Shown here: positions 1 through 7,847 of the stretch, piece by piece | Position numbering within the stretch: position 1 is the stretch's first letter | Layout of the letters: each line of letters starts with the position of its first letter | Source of the DNA: Halorientalis salina | GTDB taxonomy: Archaea > Halobacteriota > Halobacteria > Halobacteriales > Haloarculaceae | DNA: 64,000 nt | Reading direction: 5' to 3' | Assembly: GCF_005049285.1 (NCBI RefSeq) | Contig: NZ_SOSC01000001.1 | Span: forward strand, 186,001 to 250,000 | The notes under the pieces: generated by a model | Seen by the model: the letters and a program-made list of their open reading frames with translations, nothing else | What the model was told of the DNA's origin: nothing | Databases searched by the model: none | Position numbers and translations under genes: made by a program

Positions 1-1
1 G

Positions 2-1471
2 CGCCAGCACGACAAAGGCAAGCTGACCGCCCGTGAGCGCATCGACTACCTCGTCGACGACGGGACCTTCCAGGAGGTCGATCCGTTCGTCGAACACCGG
101 GCACAGGCGTTCGGCATGGACGAGAAGACGTTCGCAGGCGACGCCGTCGTCACGGGCTACGGCGAGGTCAACGGGCGGAAGCTGTTCCTCTTCGCCCACG
201 ATTTTACGGTGCTGGGCGGCTCCGTCGGCGAGGTCGTCGCCGACAAGATCTGCAAGGTCATGGACAAGGCCATCGAGACCGGCGTGCCGGTGGTCGGCCT
301 CAACGATTCGGGCGGGGCGCGCATCCAGGAGGGCGTCGATTCCCTCGTGGGTTTCGCCAAGATCTTCCAGCGCAACACGGAAGCCTCGGGACTCATCCCC
401 CAGATCTCGGCGATCATGGGCCCCTGTGCCGGCGGCGCGACCTACTCGCCGGCGCTGACGGACTTCACCTTCATGGTCGAGGACACCAGCCACATGTTCA
501 TCACGGGGCCGGACGTCATCCAGACGGTCACCGGCGAGCAGGTGTCCAAGGAGGAACTCGGCGGCGCGAAGACACACGCGACGAAGTCAGGCGTCGCGCA
601 CTTCACCGCTCGCTCGGAAGAAGAGGCCCTAGACGACATCCGGCGGCTCCTCTCGTATCTCCCGCAGAACAACATGGAGGACCCGCCGCGGGTCCAGCCC
701 TGGGACGACCCCGACCGGCGGTGTGACGAGCTCGGCGACATCGTCCCCGACGAGCCGCGCAAGCCCTACGACATGTGCGCGGTCATCGACCGGATCGTCG
801 ACGAGGACTCCTTTTTCGAGGTCCACGACGGCTGGGCGCGCAACGTCGTCACCGGGTACAGCCGCCTCGACGGGCGCGTCGTCGGCGTCGTCGCCAACCA
901 GCCCCGGGTTTCGGCCGGGACGCTGGACATCGACGCCGCCGAGAAGGCGGCCCGGTTCGTCCGCTTCTGTGACTCCTTTAACATCCCCATTTTGACGCTG
1001 GTGGACGTGCCCGGGTTCATGCCCGGGACCGACCAGGAGCACAACGGGATCATCCGCCGCGGCGCGAAGCTCATCTACGCCTACGCCGAGGCGACGGTGC
1101 CACTCATGTCGGTCATCGTCCGGAAGGCCTACGGGGGCGCGTACATCGTCATGTCATCGAAGTTCCTTGGGTCCGACGTCAACTACGCGTGGCCAGGCTC
1201 GGAGATGGCCGTGCTCGGGCCGCGGGGTGCGGTCAACATCCTCTATCGGAAGGAACTGGCCAAAGCTGACGACCCCGACGCCAGACGCCAGGAGCTGATG
1301 GACGAGTTCCGCGAGGAGTTCGCCCATCCCTACGGCCCGGCCAAACGGGGATACCTCGACGACGTCATCGAGCCCCAGGACACTCGCAAACGGCTCATCG
1401 ACGACCTGGACCTGCTCGAACGAAAGCGCGAGGACACGCCCCCCAAGGACCACGGGAACATTCCGCTATGA
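2..1471 (+). CDS. pccB: Acyl-CoA (propionyl/acetyl-CoA) carboxylase carboxyltransferase subunit, 5' truncated
   Basis: The reading frame is open from the first bases of the window, so the true start lies upstream; 489 codons remain of a family usually near 515-520. It matches the carboxyltransferase (beta) subunit of biotin-dependent acyl-CoA carboxylases, which moves CO2 from carboxybiotin to propionyl- or acetyl-CoA in the cytosol. Visible hallmarks are the glycine-rich GPCAGGATYSPAL segment of the first crotonase-like half, the ITGPDV and GGAKTH segments, and in the second half VDVPGFMPGTDQE and KAYGGAYIVMSS, which form the oxyanion-hole regions. The stop overlaps the start of the next small gene (ATGA), indicating translational coupling. 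Propionyl-CoA versus acetyl-CoA preference cannot be read from sequence alone; haloarchaeal homologues are mostly called propionyl-CoA carboxylase. Confidence 0.93.
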   Translation, partial: RQHDKGKLTARERIDYLVDDGTFQEVDPFVEHRAQAFGMDEKTFAGDAVVTGYGEVNGRKLFLFAHDFTVLGGSVGEVVADKICKVMDKAIETGVPVVGLNDSGGARIQEGVDSLVGFAKIFQRNTEASGLIPQISAIMGPCAGGATYSPALTDFTFMVEDTSHMFITGPDVIQTVTGEQVSKEELGGAKTHATKSGVAHFTARSEEEALDDIRRLLSYLPQNNMEDPPRVQPWDDPDRRCDELGDIVPDEPRKPYDMCAVIDRIVDEDSFFEVHDGWARNVVTGYSRLDGRVVGVVANQPRVSAGTLDIDAAEKAARFVRFCDSFNIPILTLVDVPGFMPGTDQEHNGIIRRGAKLIYAYAEATVPLMSVIVRKAYGGAYIVMSSKFLGSDVNYAWPGSEMAVLGPRGAVNILYRKELAKADDPDARRQELMDEFREEFAHPYGPAKRGYLDDVIEPQDTRKRLIDDLDLLERKREDTPPKDHGNIPL

Positions 1472-1782
1472 GGGGTCCCGAGGACCGTACGAACGGACAC
1501 GACGACGTGATCGAGATTCACCTCGACACGTTGCTCGACAGCCTCGAATTCGAGGGTACCGAGGTCCCAGATGAGGCCGAGGCCGCGGCCATCGCGTCGG
1601 CCGTCGGGACCTACCTCGCCGACAGGCAGCGAGCTGTGGCGGGGCAATCGGTGGAGACGACCGAAACGGTTCCAGAGTGGAAACTCGCCGGTCGGTTCGA
1701 ATCGGTCGGTTGGCCGTCGCGACGCCGTCCGCGAAACGTCGAGCGCGGCCGAGAGTGGCAGGCCGCTGCGCACTCGCTGTAA
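1468..1782 (+). CDS. pccX: Small acyl-CoA carboxylase-associated subunit (PccX/epsilon-like)
   Basis: This 104-residue protein starts inside the pccB stop codon (ATGA overlap), so the two are almost certainly translated together. Residues about 15-60 are acidic and helical in character and are followed by a short EWKLAGRFE motif, which resembles the C-terminal strand of actinobacterial carboxylase epsilon subunits. A third small subunit named PccX is known in the haloarchaeal propionyl-CoA carboxylase complex of Haloferax mediterranei; position and size fit that role. The last 25 residues are Arg-rich (PSRRRPRNVERGREW), unusual for an acidic halophile protein. Function is inferred from context; the family match is moderate. 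Confidence 0.7.
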   Translation: MRGPEDRTNGHDDVIEIHLDTLLDSLEFEGTEVPDEAEAAAIASAVGTYLADRQRAVAGQSVETTETVPEWKLAGRFESVGWPSRRRPRNVERGREWQAAAHSL

Positions 1783-1836
1783 CCGCCGACAGCGGGCGGT
1801 CGACGCGGCCCCCGCTTCGTGTTGTAAAGTCTCTTA

Positions 1837-1850
1837 GTAGGCCGACCTAA
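1837..1850. promoter_or_regulatory. DtxR/SirR-type iron operator, near-perfect palindrome
   Basis: The 14-bp site reads GTAGG-CCGA-CCTAA and ends three bases before an ATG at 1853. It follows the TTAGG-N4-CCTAA layout seen at two other loci in this window. Such sequences resemble operators of DtxR/IdeR/SirR-family metal repressors, which in haloarchaea control siderophore transport. The 23-codon frame beginning at 1853 stops at 1924 and is probably the remnant of the first transporter gene. Confidence 0.55.
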
Positions 1851-1974
1851 AAATGGCGGCAATGAACGAGCACGATGTGCGCGGATGGCGAGAGAGCGGA
1901 CGGGTGATCGGTCGTGGGAACTAACGCCGGTACCGGCCAGATGGACCGGGAACGTTCGGCGCGGTCGTCGGATC

Positions 1975-2568
1975 ATGGAACGGACGAACGGGAGCGGGAA
2001 GAGCACGCTGCTGAAATCGGCCTCGAACCACCTCCAACCCGACGACGGGGCTGTCGTTCTCGACGGGCGGTCGATCCACGACTACGAACAGACGGAACTC
2101 GCACAGGAACTGGGATTTCTCTCCCAGGAGCACGCCTCGCCCGAGAGCATCGGCGTCGAGGACCTGATCTATCACGGGCGGTACCCTCACCGTGGCTTCT
2201 TCGAGGCGGTCTCCGAGGCGGACCGGGACGCCCTGGCGACGACGGACGTGAAGGACTTCCACGAGAACCGCGGCCGGATCGACTACGAGACGCTCCTCGA
2301 CGTCGACCCGGACGTGCTGTTGCTCCGGGGGAACGAAGCGAAGACTGCTGCCGAGTTCGAGGACACTGTCGTCTCGTTCATGCAGAACCACGACAGCGCG
2401 AGCCAGTTGACGGCCGTCGAAAACGGCGACGTGTACCGCGGCGGGTCGCTCTACCAGGGACCGATCACGAACCTGGTCTTGACCGAACGGGCCACCCGAC
2501 AGCTCTCCGGCGTCGACCGCGAACTGTTCGATCGTCAGCAGGTCGCCGACATCGTCGATGGGGACTAG
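1975..2568 (+). pseudogene. Deletion-fused remnant of iron-siderophore ABC transporter (ATPase fragment joined to substrate-binding-protein tail)
   Basis: The open frame joins two unrelated gene pieces. From about 1987 to 2240 it encodes the start of a FecE/BtuD-type ATPase: NGSGKSTLL (Walker A missing its leading Gly-Pro), LDGRSIHDY, the Q-loop LGFLSQEHASPESI and GRYPHRGFF. It then switches without a stop to the last ~110 residues of a FecB-type periplasmic binding protein (GRIDYETLLDVDPDVLLL, ENGDVYRGGSLYQGPI). The ATPase signature, Walker B, both permease genes and the binding-protein front half are absent. A single in-frame deletion, or two, explains this. The iron operator 125 bp upstream still stands. 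Transport function must be lost. I call it a pseudogene rather than a novel fusion because neither half is complete. Confidence 0.8.
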
Positions 2569-3149
2569 CCGGAAAGCCCCGACACCACTGCATCGGCCGA
2601 GACGACGGTCGCGAACTCGCCGTCGAGATGGGCGAGTGCCGACCGGTGAACGGTAGGGGCTGGCATCGACGCCCCGTCGAACTCCCGGCCGAACGTGGCC
2701 GTCGCGTCGGCGACCAGGTACACCTCGTAGCCACGATTCTCGGCCATCCGGGTCGTCGTCGAGACACAGTGGTCGGTCGTGAGCCCGGCGACGACCAGCG
2801 TGTCGACATTACGGTCTTCGAGCCACGATTCCAGACTCGTACCTACGAAGGCACCATTCACGCGTTTGGTGACGGTATGCTCACCGTCGGTCGGTGCCAG
2901 CGTTTCCTTGAACGCGAACCCCGGTTCGTCGCGCCTGAGCGGGGAGTCCGGTTCCCGCGAGTCGTGTCGAACGTGGACGACCGGCATCTCGGCGTCCCGC
3001 CAGGCAGCGAGCAATTCCGCCGCTCGCTCCTCGGCGTCGGGATTGTTTCGCTCGCCCCAGACGGCCGCGTCGAAGCCCGTCTGGAAGTCGACGAGGACGA
3101 GCGCCGTGTTCGGTGGGACCGTCACCGAGCGCTCGTCAATCGGCGGCAT
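2565..3149 (-). CDS. Isochorismatase-family cysteine hydrolase (nicotinamidase-like)
   Basis: A 194-residue protein of the cysteine hydrolase fold that includes isochorismatases, nicotinamidases and N-carbamoyl hydrolases. The catalytic triad is visible: Asp21 in LVLVDFQ, Lys95 in TKRVNGAF and nucleophile Cys128 in TTDHCVS, preceded by the expected VVAGL strand. I chose the ATG at 3149 because an upstream 39-residue extension is Arg/Ser/Thr-rich, unlike coding sequence here, and would lie inside the neighbour. Its start overlaps the end of the YqcI-like gene by 14 bp, so the two are co-translated. Substrate is not predictable; the nearby siderophore-transport wreck raises, but does not prove, a link to catechol siderophore chemistry. 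Confidence 0.88.
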   Translation of the reverse strand: MPPIDERSVTVPPNTALVLVDFQTGFDAAVWGERNNPDAEERAAELLAAWRDAEMPVVHVRHDSREPDSPLRRDEPGFAFKETLAPTDGEHTVTKRVNGAFVGTSLESWLEDRNVDTLVVAGLTTDHCVSTTTRMAENRGYEVYLVADATATFGREFDGASMPAPTVHRSALAHLDGEFATVVSADAVVSGLSG

Positions 3150-3945
3150 GACCGTCCGGGAGCGTTCTGGTCGCTTTCGGGTGTTCGCGCGTAACGTTGA
3201 TGGGACACTCGTCGGGGGCCTGTTCGGGGTCCGCGGAGAGCAGATACTGGTGCCACTCGCGGTCACCCTCTACCCCGTAGTCCCCGATATCGGCGTGCGG
3301 GCAGACGCCGTCGTATTCTTCGAGACGCCCCTGGATGGTCTCCCGGGCCTGCTGTCCGGCCTCGGTGTCGTGGGTGATGCCCTCGAACAGCGTCCGGGGC
3401 TGGAACGTGATCTCCAGACCGACCGGACAGTATCGGCTCTTGCGTTCGTCGTAGAACGGCGCTCGGCAGGTGGGGAACATCGGCTCGCCGCCGAAGCAGA
3501 ACTCCCAGTAGGGGTCGTCCGGGTCCGTCGGAATCTCCTCGGGCCAGGGTTCGGGGTCGTGGACGTGGAGGAACTGGAGGATGTGCCAGAGTCGTTCGTG
3601 GTAGGCCCGCTCGGAGAGCGATCGCTCGGGCGGTCTGAAGAACACGACGAACGACGCCTGGTCGGCGTGGTCCTCGTAGACGTCGAGGTACTCCAGAAGC
3701 GTGTCTCGGAACTGCAACAGGGCGTCCTTGTCGGTCATCGACGGGCAGACAGTGTAGAGGGGGTCGCCGTTCTGGATGGACTCGACGCCGAAGAAACAGG
3801 GGAACGGGGAGCCGTTGCGGTCGCCGGTCAGTGCGTTTCGGAAGGTCTCCCAGTGTGCCTCGGCCCACTCGGGAAGGCGGCCCGACGCTGCGCGGTCAGC
3901 GACAGTCGCCTGGTCCATGAGGACCTGTAGACCCGATTCGTTCAT
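3136..3945 (-). CDS. YqcI/YcgG family protein
   Basis: This 269-residue protein carries the conserved core of the YqcI/YcgG family: PFPCFFG near residue 50, the long [12 protein letters not shown] helix, the [14 protein letters not shown] block and [15 protein letters not shown]. Some bacterial members are associated with heme-oxygenase-like or guanitoxin-type hydroxylase chemistry, but no function is established for haloarchaeal members, so none is assigned. Translation is taken from the ATG at 3945, because the longer open frame would run through the upstream MOSC gene. It sits in a minus-strand cluster between the MOSC and isochorismatase genes. Confidence 0.8.
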   Translation of the reverse strand: MNESGLQVLMDQATVADRAASGRLPEWAEAHWETFRNALTGDRNGSPFPCFFGVESIQNGDPLYTVCPSMTDKDALLQFRDTLLEYLDVYEDHADQASFVVFFRPPERSLSERAYHERLWHILQFLHVHDPEPWPEEIPTDPDDPYWEFCFGGEPMFPTCRAPFYDERKSRYCPVGLEITFQPRTLFEGITHDTEAGQQARETIQGRLEEYDGVCPHADIGDYGVEGDREWHQYLLSADPEQAPDECPINVTREHPKATRTLPDGHAAD

Positions 3946-3964
3946 GTCCGATTGTTCGCCTCGA

Positions 3965-4468
3965 TTAGCTTGAATCTTGGTTTTTCGGTCCAGAATGGCA
4001 ACTAATAGGGAATTCGATCGACGACTTTTCCCGAATATCACCACTTTCGACGATGCGGGCTCGCAACCCACCTCGATGAACCAGTGCGTCCTGGACGCCT
4101 GCCTGTTCGAGATGGCGTTCCAGGTACGAGCAGGGTTCACACAGTTCCGTCCCGAGACAGACGGCGTCGCCAACCCGGAACCGTTCGCCGACGAGGTGGT
4201 TGAGCGCTACGCCGCGGGTCGTGACGTTGCGCCGGTGTGCGCCAGGCGACAGCGAAACGTCGTACTCGCGCTCTGCGGCGGCCAATGCTTCGGATTCGAT
4301 GAACGTAACGGCACAGCCATCGCGGTCACCGAACGTCCCTTCCTCGTGGTAGTAGCGGTCACCGTCGAGACCACGACCCGCGACGGCCCGTACCGAGTCC
4401 ACTGGCTCCGGTTGTGCACCAGTCGTCTGGGCGATATGAATGCTGGTGACAGTTCCCGTTTGCGTCAT
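3965..4468 (-). CDS. MOSC domain-containing protein
   Basis: A 167-residue single-domain MOSC protein. MOSC domains bind sulfur or molybdenum cofactor; eukaryotic Moco sulfurase carries one, and stand-alone members such as YiiM reduce N-hydroxylated compounds with a Moco. The fold is recognised from GRGLDGDRYY near residue 32, VTFIESEAL, RRNVTTRG near residue 80, GERFRVGD and the conserved LCEPCSYLE with the candidate metal- or sulfur-binding cysteines. It begins only six bases after the pilin-like gene ends and ends about 20 bases before the YqcI-like gene, consistent with one minus-strand operon. Partner oxidoreductases for a YiiM-like role are not seen nearby. Confidence 0.9.
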   Translation of the reverse strand: MTQTGTVTSIHIAQTTGAQPEPVDSVRAVAGRGLDGDRYYHEEGTFGDRDGCAVTFIESEALAAAEREYDVSLSPGAHRRNVTTRGVALNHLVGERFRVGDAVCLGTELCEPCSYLERHLEQAGVQDALVHRGGLRARIVESGDIREKSSIEFPISCHSGPKNQDSS

Positions 4469-4474
4469 CGTATC

Positions 4475-5431
4475 CTACCACCCACTGGGGTCTCTGGGCG
4501 TATAACTGCCACAGTCCTGTCCGTTTATCTCCGAATTCGTGCAGTCGAAATCCGCCGGGTCGACGTACACGTCGCCCTCGACGGTCGAATCGATGAGTTT
4601 GACCTGGTCGGGGGCCGTGATCGATCCGGAGACGGTACTTTCGTCGACAGTGACCTCCTTGTTCGTGCTTTCGACGTCGCCATCGACCGTGCTACCGTCG
4701 AGGACGTCGACGATCCGCTGTGCCTCGACTCCGCCGCCGACAGTCACGTTGTAGAGCTTCACGTCGGCCGTGCGCGAGGTTGCCGTGCCGGAAATCCGCC
4801 CGTTCTGGTGGTTGAGGACGTTCTCGACGTCGACGGACCCGTAAACCACAGCGTCGTCGGCGTCGAGTTCTTTCGTGTCACTTCTCGTGTCACCGATGAC
4901 GACACCGCCGTTTTCGATTTCGATGACTTTGTCAGTCCTGACGGAGCAGTCGACCACCTGCCCATCGATCTGGATATCGTCGGTGCCACCGTTGGTCTCG
5001 GAATCGACCCAGGCACAGCCCTCGTCGATGGACGGAACGTCGCTGCCTTCGACATCGAAGGTCGCGAGCGTGTAACTGGTCCCGTCATCACCCATCCACA
5101 CGATGCGTATTTCGTCTGCTGTCGGGAGGAGATCGACCGTCTGACCGGCGCGGAACTCACCGGAGAGGGCACTTTCGTTGGTAACACCCCGAATTTCGAC
5201 GTTCTCGCCGTTGAGCGTGTCGCCAGATTCGTGAACGAGTTCGTACTCCGGAAGGACCTCACTGTCCGCCGTTTCGAGTTCGAGGGCGACGTCGGGGGCA
5301 GGCTCGGGGTCATCCGCGAGACCGAACACCATGATCGCGCCCACGCCAGCCAGCGTCACAGAAATCGCCACCAGCAACACCGCACCGACGACCGGCGAAA
5401 CCGCTCGTCGGTCGGTGGCAATAGCCGGCAT
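4475..5431 (-). CDS. Archaeal type IV pilin-like protein with C-terminal beta-solenoid-like domain
   Basis: The 318-residue product begins with a class III (PibD-type) signal: TDRRAVSPVVG at residues 6-16 followed by a hydrophobic helix (AVLLVAISVTLAGVGA), the hallmark of haloarchaeal pilins. After an acidic beta-rich segment, residues about 180-305 carry repeating units of the type STVDGDV, STVSGSI, STVEGDV, spaced about 18-20 residues, which look like rungs of a bactofilin-like or right-handed beta-solenoid. Cysteines near residues 140, 160, 295 and 305 could form disulfides outside the cell. The ATG at 5431 is preferred to one nine codons upstream because it places the arginines at the usual distance. 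A normal pilin is half this length, so it may be a minor or tip subunit. Confidence 0.85.
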   Translation of the reverse strand: MPAIATDRRAVSPVVGAVLLVAISVTLAGVGAIMVFGLADDPEPAPDVALELETADSEVLPEYELVHESGDTLNGENVEIRGVTNESALSGEFRAGQTVDLLPTADEIRIVWMGDDGTSYTLATFDVEGSDVPSIDEGCAWVDSETNGGTDDIQIDGQVVDCSVRTDKVIEIENGGVVIGDTRSDTKELDADDAVVYGSVDVENVLNHQNGRISGTATSRTADVKLYNVTVGGGVEAQRIVDVLDGSTVDGDVESTNKEVTVDESTVSGSITAPDQVKLIDSTVEGDVYVDPADFDCTNSEINGQDCGSYTPRDPSGW

Positions 5432-5555
5432 TACGTGATATACGGAAGTCGGCCACAAGAGTATTGGCGTCGTTTCAGTTCTCGAACTGTCACCGGGGGC
5501 AGGACTGTCGCGAGAGCCAGATTTACGGTACCACCCGTTGCATTTTCAGGGGATC

Positions 5556-6710
5556 ATGGACAGGGACGTTGCCATCATCGGGGGCTCGATGACGAAGTTC
5601 GGCCAGCGGGACGCCTGGATACGCGAGTTGCTGGCCCAGGCGGGCGAGGAGTGCCTGGCCGACGCGAGCGTCGCCCCGAGTGACGTAGAGCACGTGTACG
5701 TATCGAACATGGCCAGCGGCGAGTTCGAGGGCCAGACTGGCGTCATGAACGCGGTCGCCCACGACCTCGGGCTGATGCCCGCCTACTCACAGCGCATCGA
5801 TCAGACGAGTTCCAGCGGTGGGGCGGGCATCTACGCCGCCTGTCAGTCCATCGCCTCCGGTGCCAGTGACATGACCTTACTCGTCGGCGGCGAGAAAATG
5901 ACCCACAAGGGAACCGGCGGAGCCACCGACATCATCGCCTCGATCACCCATCCCGCCGAGTACAAGCAGGGTGTGACGCTCCCTTCCTTCGCCGGGATGA
6001 CCGCCCGCCACTACCTCGAACGGTTCGACGCGCCCCGCGAGAGCCTCGCGAAGGTCGCGGTCAAGAACCACAGGAACGGCGTGGACAACCCCAAGGCCCA
6101 GTTCCAGAAAGAAATCGACGTGGAGACGGCACTGGAGAGTCCCGTCATCGCTGACCCGCTCCGGCTCTACGACTTCTGTCCCATCACTGACGGGAGTTCG
6201 GCGCTCATGTTCTGTTCCGAGGAGGTGGCCAGAGAGTACACCGACGAGTACGTCGTGGTCTCAGGGGTCGGGGGTGCGACCGACACCCACGTCGTCCACG
6301 AGCGAGAGGACCCGACGACGATGGGCGGTGTCGTCGAAAGTGGCCAGACGGCCTACGAGCGGGCCGGACTCGGCCCCGACGACATCGACGTGGCCGAACT
6401 GCACGACATGTTCACCATTCTGGAGTTCCTCCAGATGGAGGGCCTGGACTTCGCTGAGAAGGGCGAAGCCTGGCAAGCAGTCGAGGACGGCCGAACCGAG
6501 AAGGACGGCGAACTCCCCATCAACACCTCGGGCGGACTCAAATCGAAGGGGCACCCGCTGGGAGCCAGCGGCGTCGCCCAGGGCTACGAGATCTACGAAC
6601 AGCTCATGGGTGAGGCAGGGCCGAGACAGGTCGAGGCCGATACCGGACTGGCCTGTAACGTGGGTGGATTCGGAAACTGCGTGATTACTACGATCATGGA
6701 GGCGCGATAA
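5556..6710 (+). CDS. Thiolase-family protein (SCP2/archaeal acetyl-CoA acetyltransferase type) with Ser in place of the usual nucleophile Cys
   Basis: A 384-residue thiolase-fold protein that should act on acyl-CoA in beta-oxidation, ketogenesis or early mevalonate synthesis. It has the second-half catalytic motifs: ELHDMFTILEF (residues near 283), GHPLGASG near residue 335 and CNVGGFGN near the C-terminus. At the position of the acyl-accepting Cys, where archaeal thiolases read ACASGGA, this sequence reads TSSSGGA (codons AGT-TCC-AGC near 5814-5822). It sits three bases upstream of a DUF35 gene, its standard partner. The ATG at 5556 follows a short AGGGG stretch. The Cys loss makes true thiolase chemistry uncertain; an altered acyltransferase or a structural role is possible. 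Confidence 0.9.
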   Translation: MDRDVAIIGGSMTKFGQRDAWIRELLAQAGEECLADASVAPSDVEHVYVSNMASGEFEGQTGVMNAVAHDLGLMPAYSQRIDQTSSSGGAGIYAACQSIASGASDMTLLVGGEKMTHKGTGGATDIIASITHPAEYKQGVTLPSFAGMTARHYLERFDAPRESLAKVAVKNHRNGVDNPKAQFQKEIDVETALESPVIADPLRLYDFCPITDGSSALMFCSEEVAREYTDEYVVVSGVGGATDTHVVHEREDPTTMGGVVESGQTAYERAGLGPDDIDVAELHDMFTILEFLQMEGLDFAEKGEAWQAVEDGRTEKDGELPINTSGGLKSKGHPLGASGVAQGYEIYEQLMGEAGPRQVEADTGLACNVGGFGNCVITTIMEAR

Positions 6711-6712
6711 CG

Positions 6713-7099
6713 ATGGCATTCGAGGCATACCGCTGTCGGAACGGACACGTCACGTACCCGGGACACACGCTCTGTCCCGAATGCGGCGCAAAACAGGACG
6801 AGACCGTCGATCTGACCGACGAGACCGCCGAAATCGTCACCTGGACGGAGAGCACGGCCACGCCACCGGGCGTCCGCGAGCCCAACACGCTGGCTATCGT
6901 CGAGTTCGACGTGGATGGGGAATCGGTCAGGGCGCTCGGACAGATCGGATCGACGGACGACGACGAATCGTTCGACGTCGAGACCGGTGACGAAGTCGAA
7001 CCGGTTTACGTCGAGGAACTCCGCGAACCGGGCGTCGGTCTGAAGCCTGTCGATGCCGATCAGGAGTGGGACGGGTATCGGTTCCAGCCTGTCCAGTGA
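6713..7099 (+). CDS. DUF35 OB-fold protein with zinc ribbon, thiolase partner
   Basis: The 128-residue protein has an N-terminal rubredoxin-like zinc ribbon (CRNGHVTYPGH then CPECG, residues 8-27), followed by an OB-fold typical of DUF35 proteins (GQI..., LREPGVGLKPV). In archaea DUF35 proteins bridge acetoacetyl-CoA thiolase and HMG-CoA synthase and channel the CoA intermediate; others regulate acyl-CoA enzymes. Only two bases separate it from the thiolase-like gene, so they form one transcript. No HMG-CoA synthase gene lies beside it here. Its last codons and stop are the left copy of a duplicated 19-bp segment that reappears 110 bp downstream. Confidence 0.92.
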   Translation: MAFEAYRCRNGHVTYPGHTLCPECGAKQDETVDLTDETAEIVTWTESTATPPGVREPNTLAIVEFDVDGESVRALGQIGSTDDDESFDVETGDEVEPVYVEELREPGVGLKPVDADQEWDGYRFQPVQ

Positions 7100-7210
7100 G
7101 ACAGTCCGTCGTCGAGCAACAGGCTGGAAGCGAAGATTCCGACCGACGCAGTGAGGGGCGACGGCGCGAACCAGTCGGTCGGAACCGAAGATTCCGGCCT
7201 GTCCAGTGAG
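7082..7210 (+). repeat. Palindromic module duplicating the 3' end of the DUF35 gene
   Basis: The last bases of the DUF35 gene including its stop codon (7082-7100) recur at 7192-7210 with one mismatch in 19. Between them lies an inverted copy (ACAGGCTGGAA, 7119-7129) able to pair with 7192-7202. An inner perfect 11-bp inverted repeat (TTCCGACCGAC, 7137-7147, with 7174-7184) completes a long two-tier hairpin. The order direct copy, inverted copy, inner stem, direct copy is the same as behind both tRNA genes of this window. Confidence 0.7.
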
Positions 7211-7251
7211 GGTTATCAGACGTGACCCGGTTGACGCAGACCCACAGCGAC

Positions 7252-7716
7252 TCAGGGCGTCGGAGGGGACCTGCGACCGGCCGCCGTCGTCGACTCGTCG
7301 GTTTCCAGCATGGCGATCCCGTCGCAGATCGTCACTGATCGCCCGTGCCGGGCGTGCGGGAAGACCGAACGCAGTTCCTCGTCTTCGTAGACCGCCAGGC
7401 ACATCACCGGAAAGACGGTCGCAGTGAATCGGCTGTCCGTGTAGAGGCTGTGACAGTCGTGACGGTCGAAGGCGGGCCGCATCGACACGCCGTGAGCTCG
7501 CGCCCACCCCTCAAACCCCTCGTAGGCGGCCAGTGCCGGCACGGTTTCGGGCGTTCCCATCGTGACCCGTGTCGGCCAGTTCTCGACGACGAGTTCGTCG
7601 ACGTGGCCAGCCGATTCGAGGGCCCGGAGTCGACCGAGCGTCTTCTCTTGTTCCACACGTGCAGCAGCTGGCACCGAGTCCCGCAGGTAAAGTGTCGCCT
7701 GTGTCTCGGGAGTCAT
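7252..7716 (-). CDS. Halobacterial HTH-domain protein, paralogue 1 of 3
   Basis: A 154-residue member of a haloarchaeal family usually annotated as HTH domain-containing protein. The layout is LYLRDS at the N-terminus, a helical stretch, ENWPTRVTM, GFEGWARAHGVSMRPAF, then the most conserved part VFPVMCLAVYEDEELRSVFPH and a short acidic tail. The same landmarks occur in the two neighbouring minus-strand genes. It is probably a small regulator; no ligand or target is known to me. Codon 1 is the ATG at 7714-7716. The 130-bp gap to the next paralogue contains two GC-rich hairpins. Confidence 0.75.
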   Translation of the reverse strand: MTPETQATLYLRDSVPAAARVEQEKTLGRLRALESAGHVDELVVENWPTRVTMGTPETVPALAAYEGFEGWARAHGVSMRPAFDRHDCHSLYTDSRFTATVFPVMCLAVYEDEELRSVFPHARHGRSVTICDGIAMLETDESTTAAGRRSPPTP

Positions 7717-7816
7717 GCCGTGCAGAATGGTCGCCGGAGAGCTTAGCTGTTTGGGAACTTGTCACACACCTTGCCGATCGGCGGCTGTCGAGAGCTGTTC
7801 GTTGGACCGAAGGTGA

Positions 7817-7847
7817 ACGGGACGGTCCCGTCGGGACCTGTCCCGAC
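7817..7847. terminator. Tandem GC-rich hairpins after the second HTH gene
   Basis: Two adjacent inverted repeats stand here: ACGGGAC-G-GTCCCGT at 7817-7831 and GTCGGGAC-CT-GTCCCGAC at 7830-7847, sharing two bases and therefore able to form alternative structures. They directly follow the stop of the minus-strand gene that ends at 7848. No T-tract is evident, so intrinsic termination is only one reading. Confidence 0.35.

Noticed and set aside
1914-3194. Long plus-strand open frame of about 426 codons
   Set aside because: It overlaps the isochorismatase gene on the other strand and the transporter remnant. Its translation is Arg-rich without any recognisable motif, as expected of antisense frames in GC-rich DNA.
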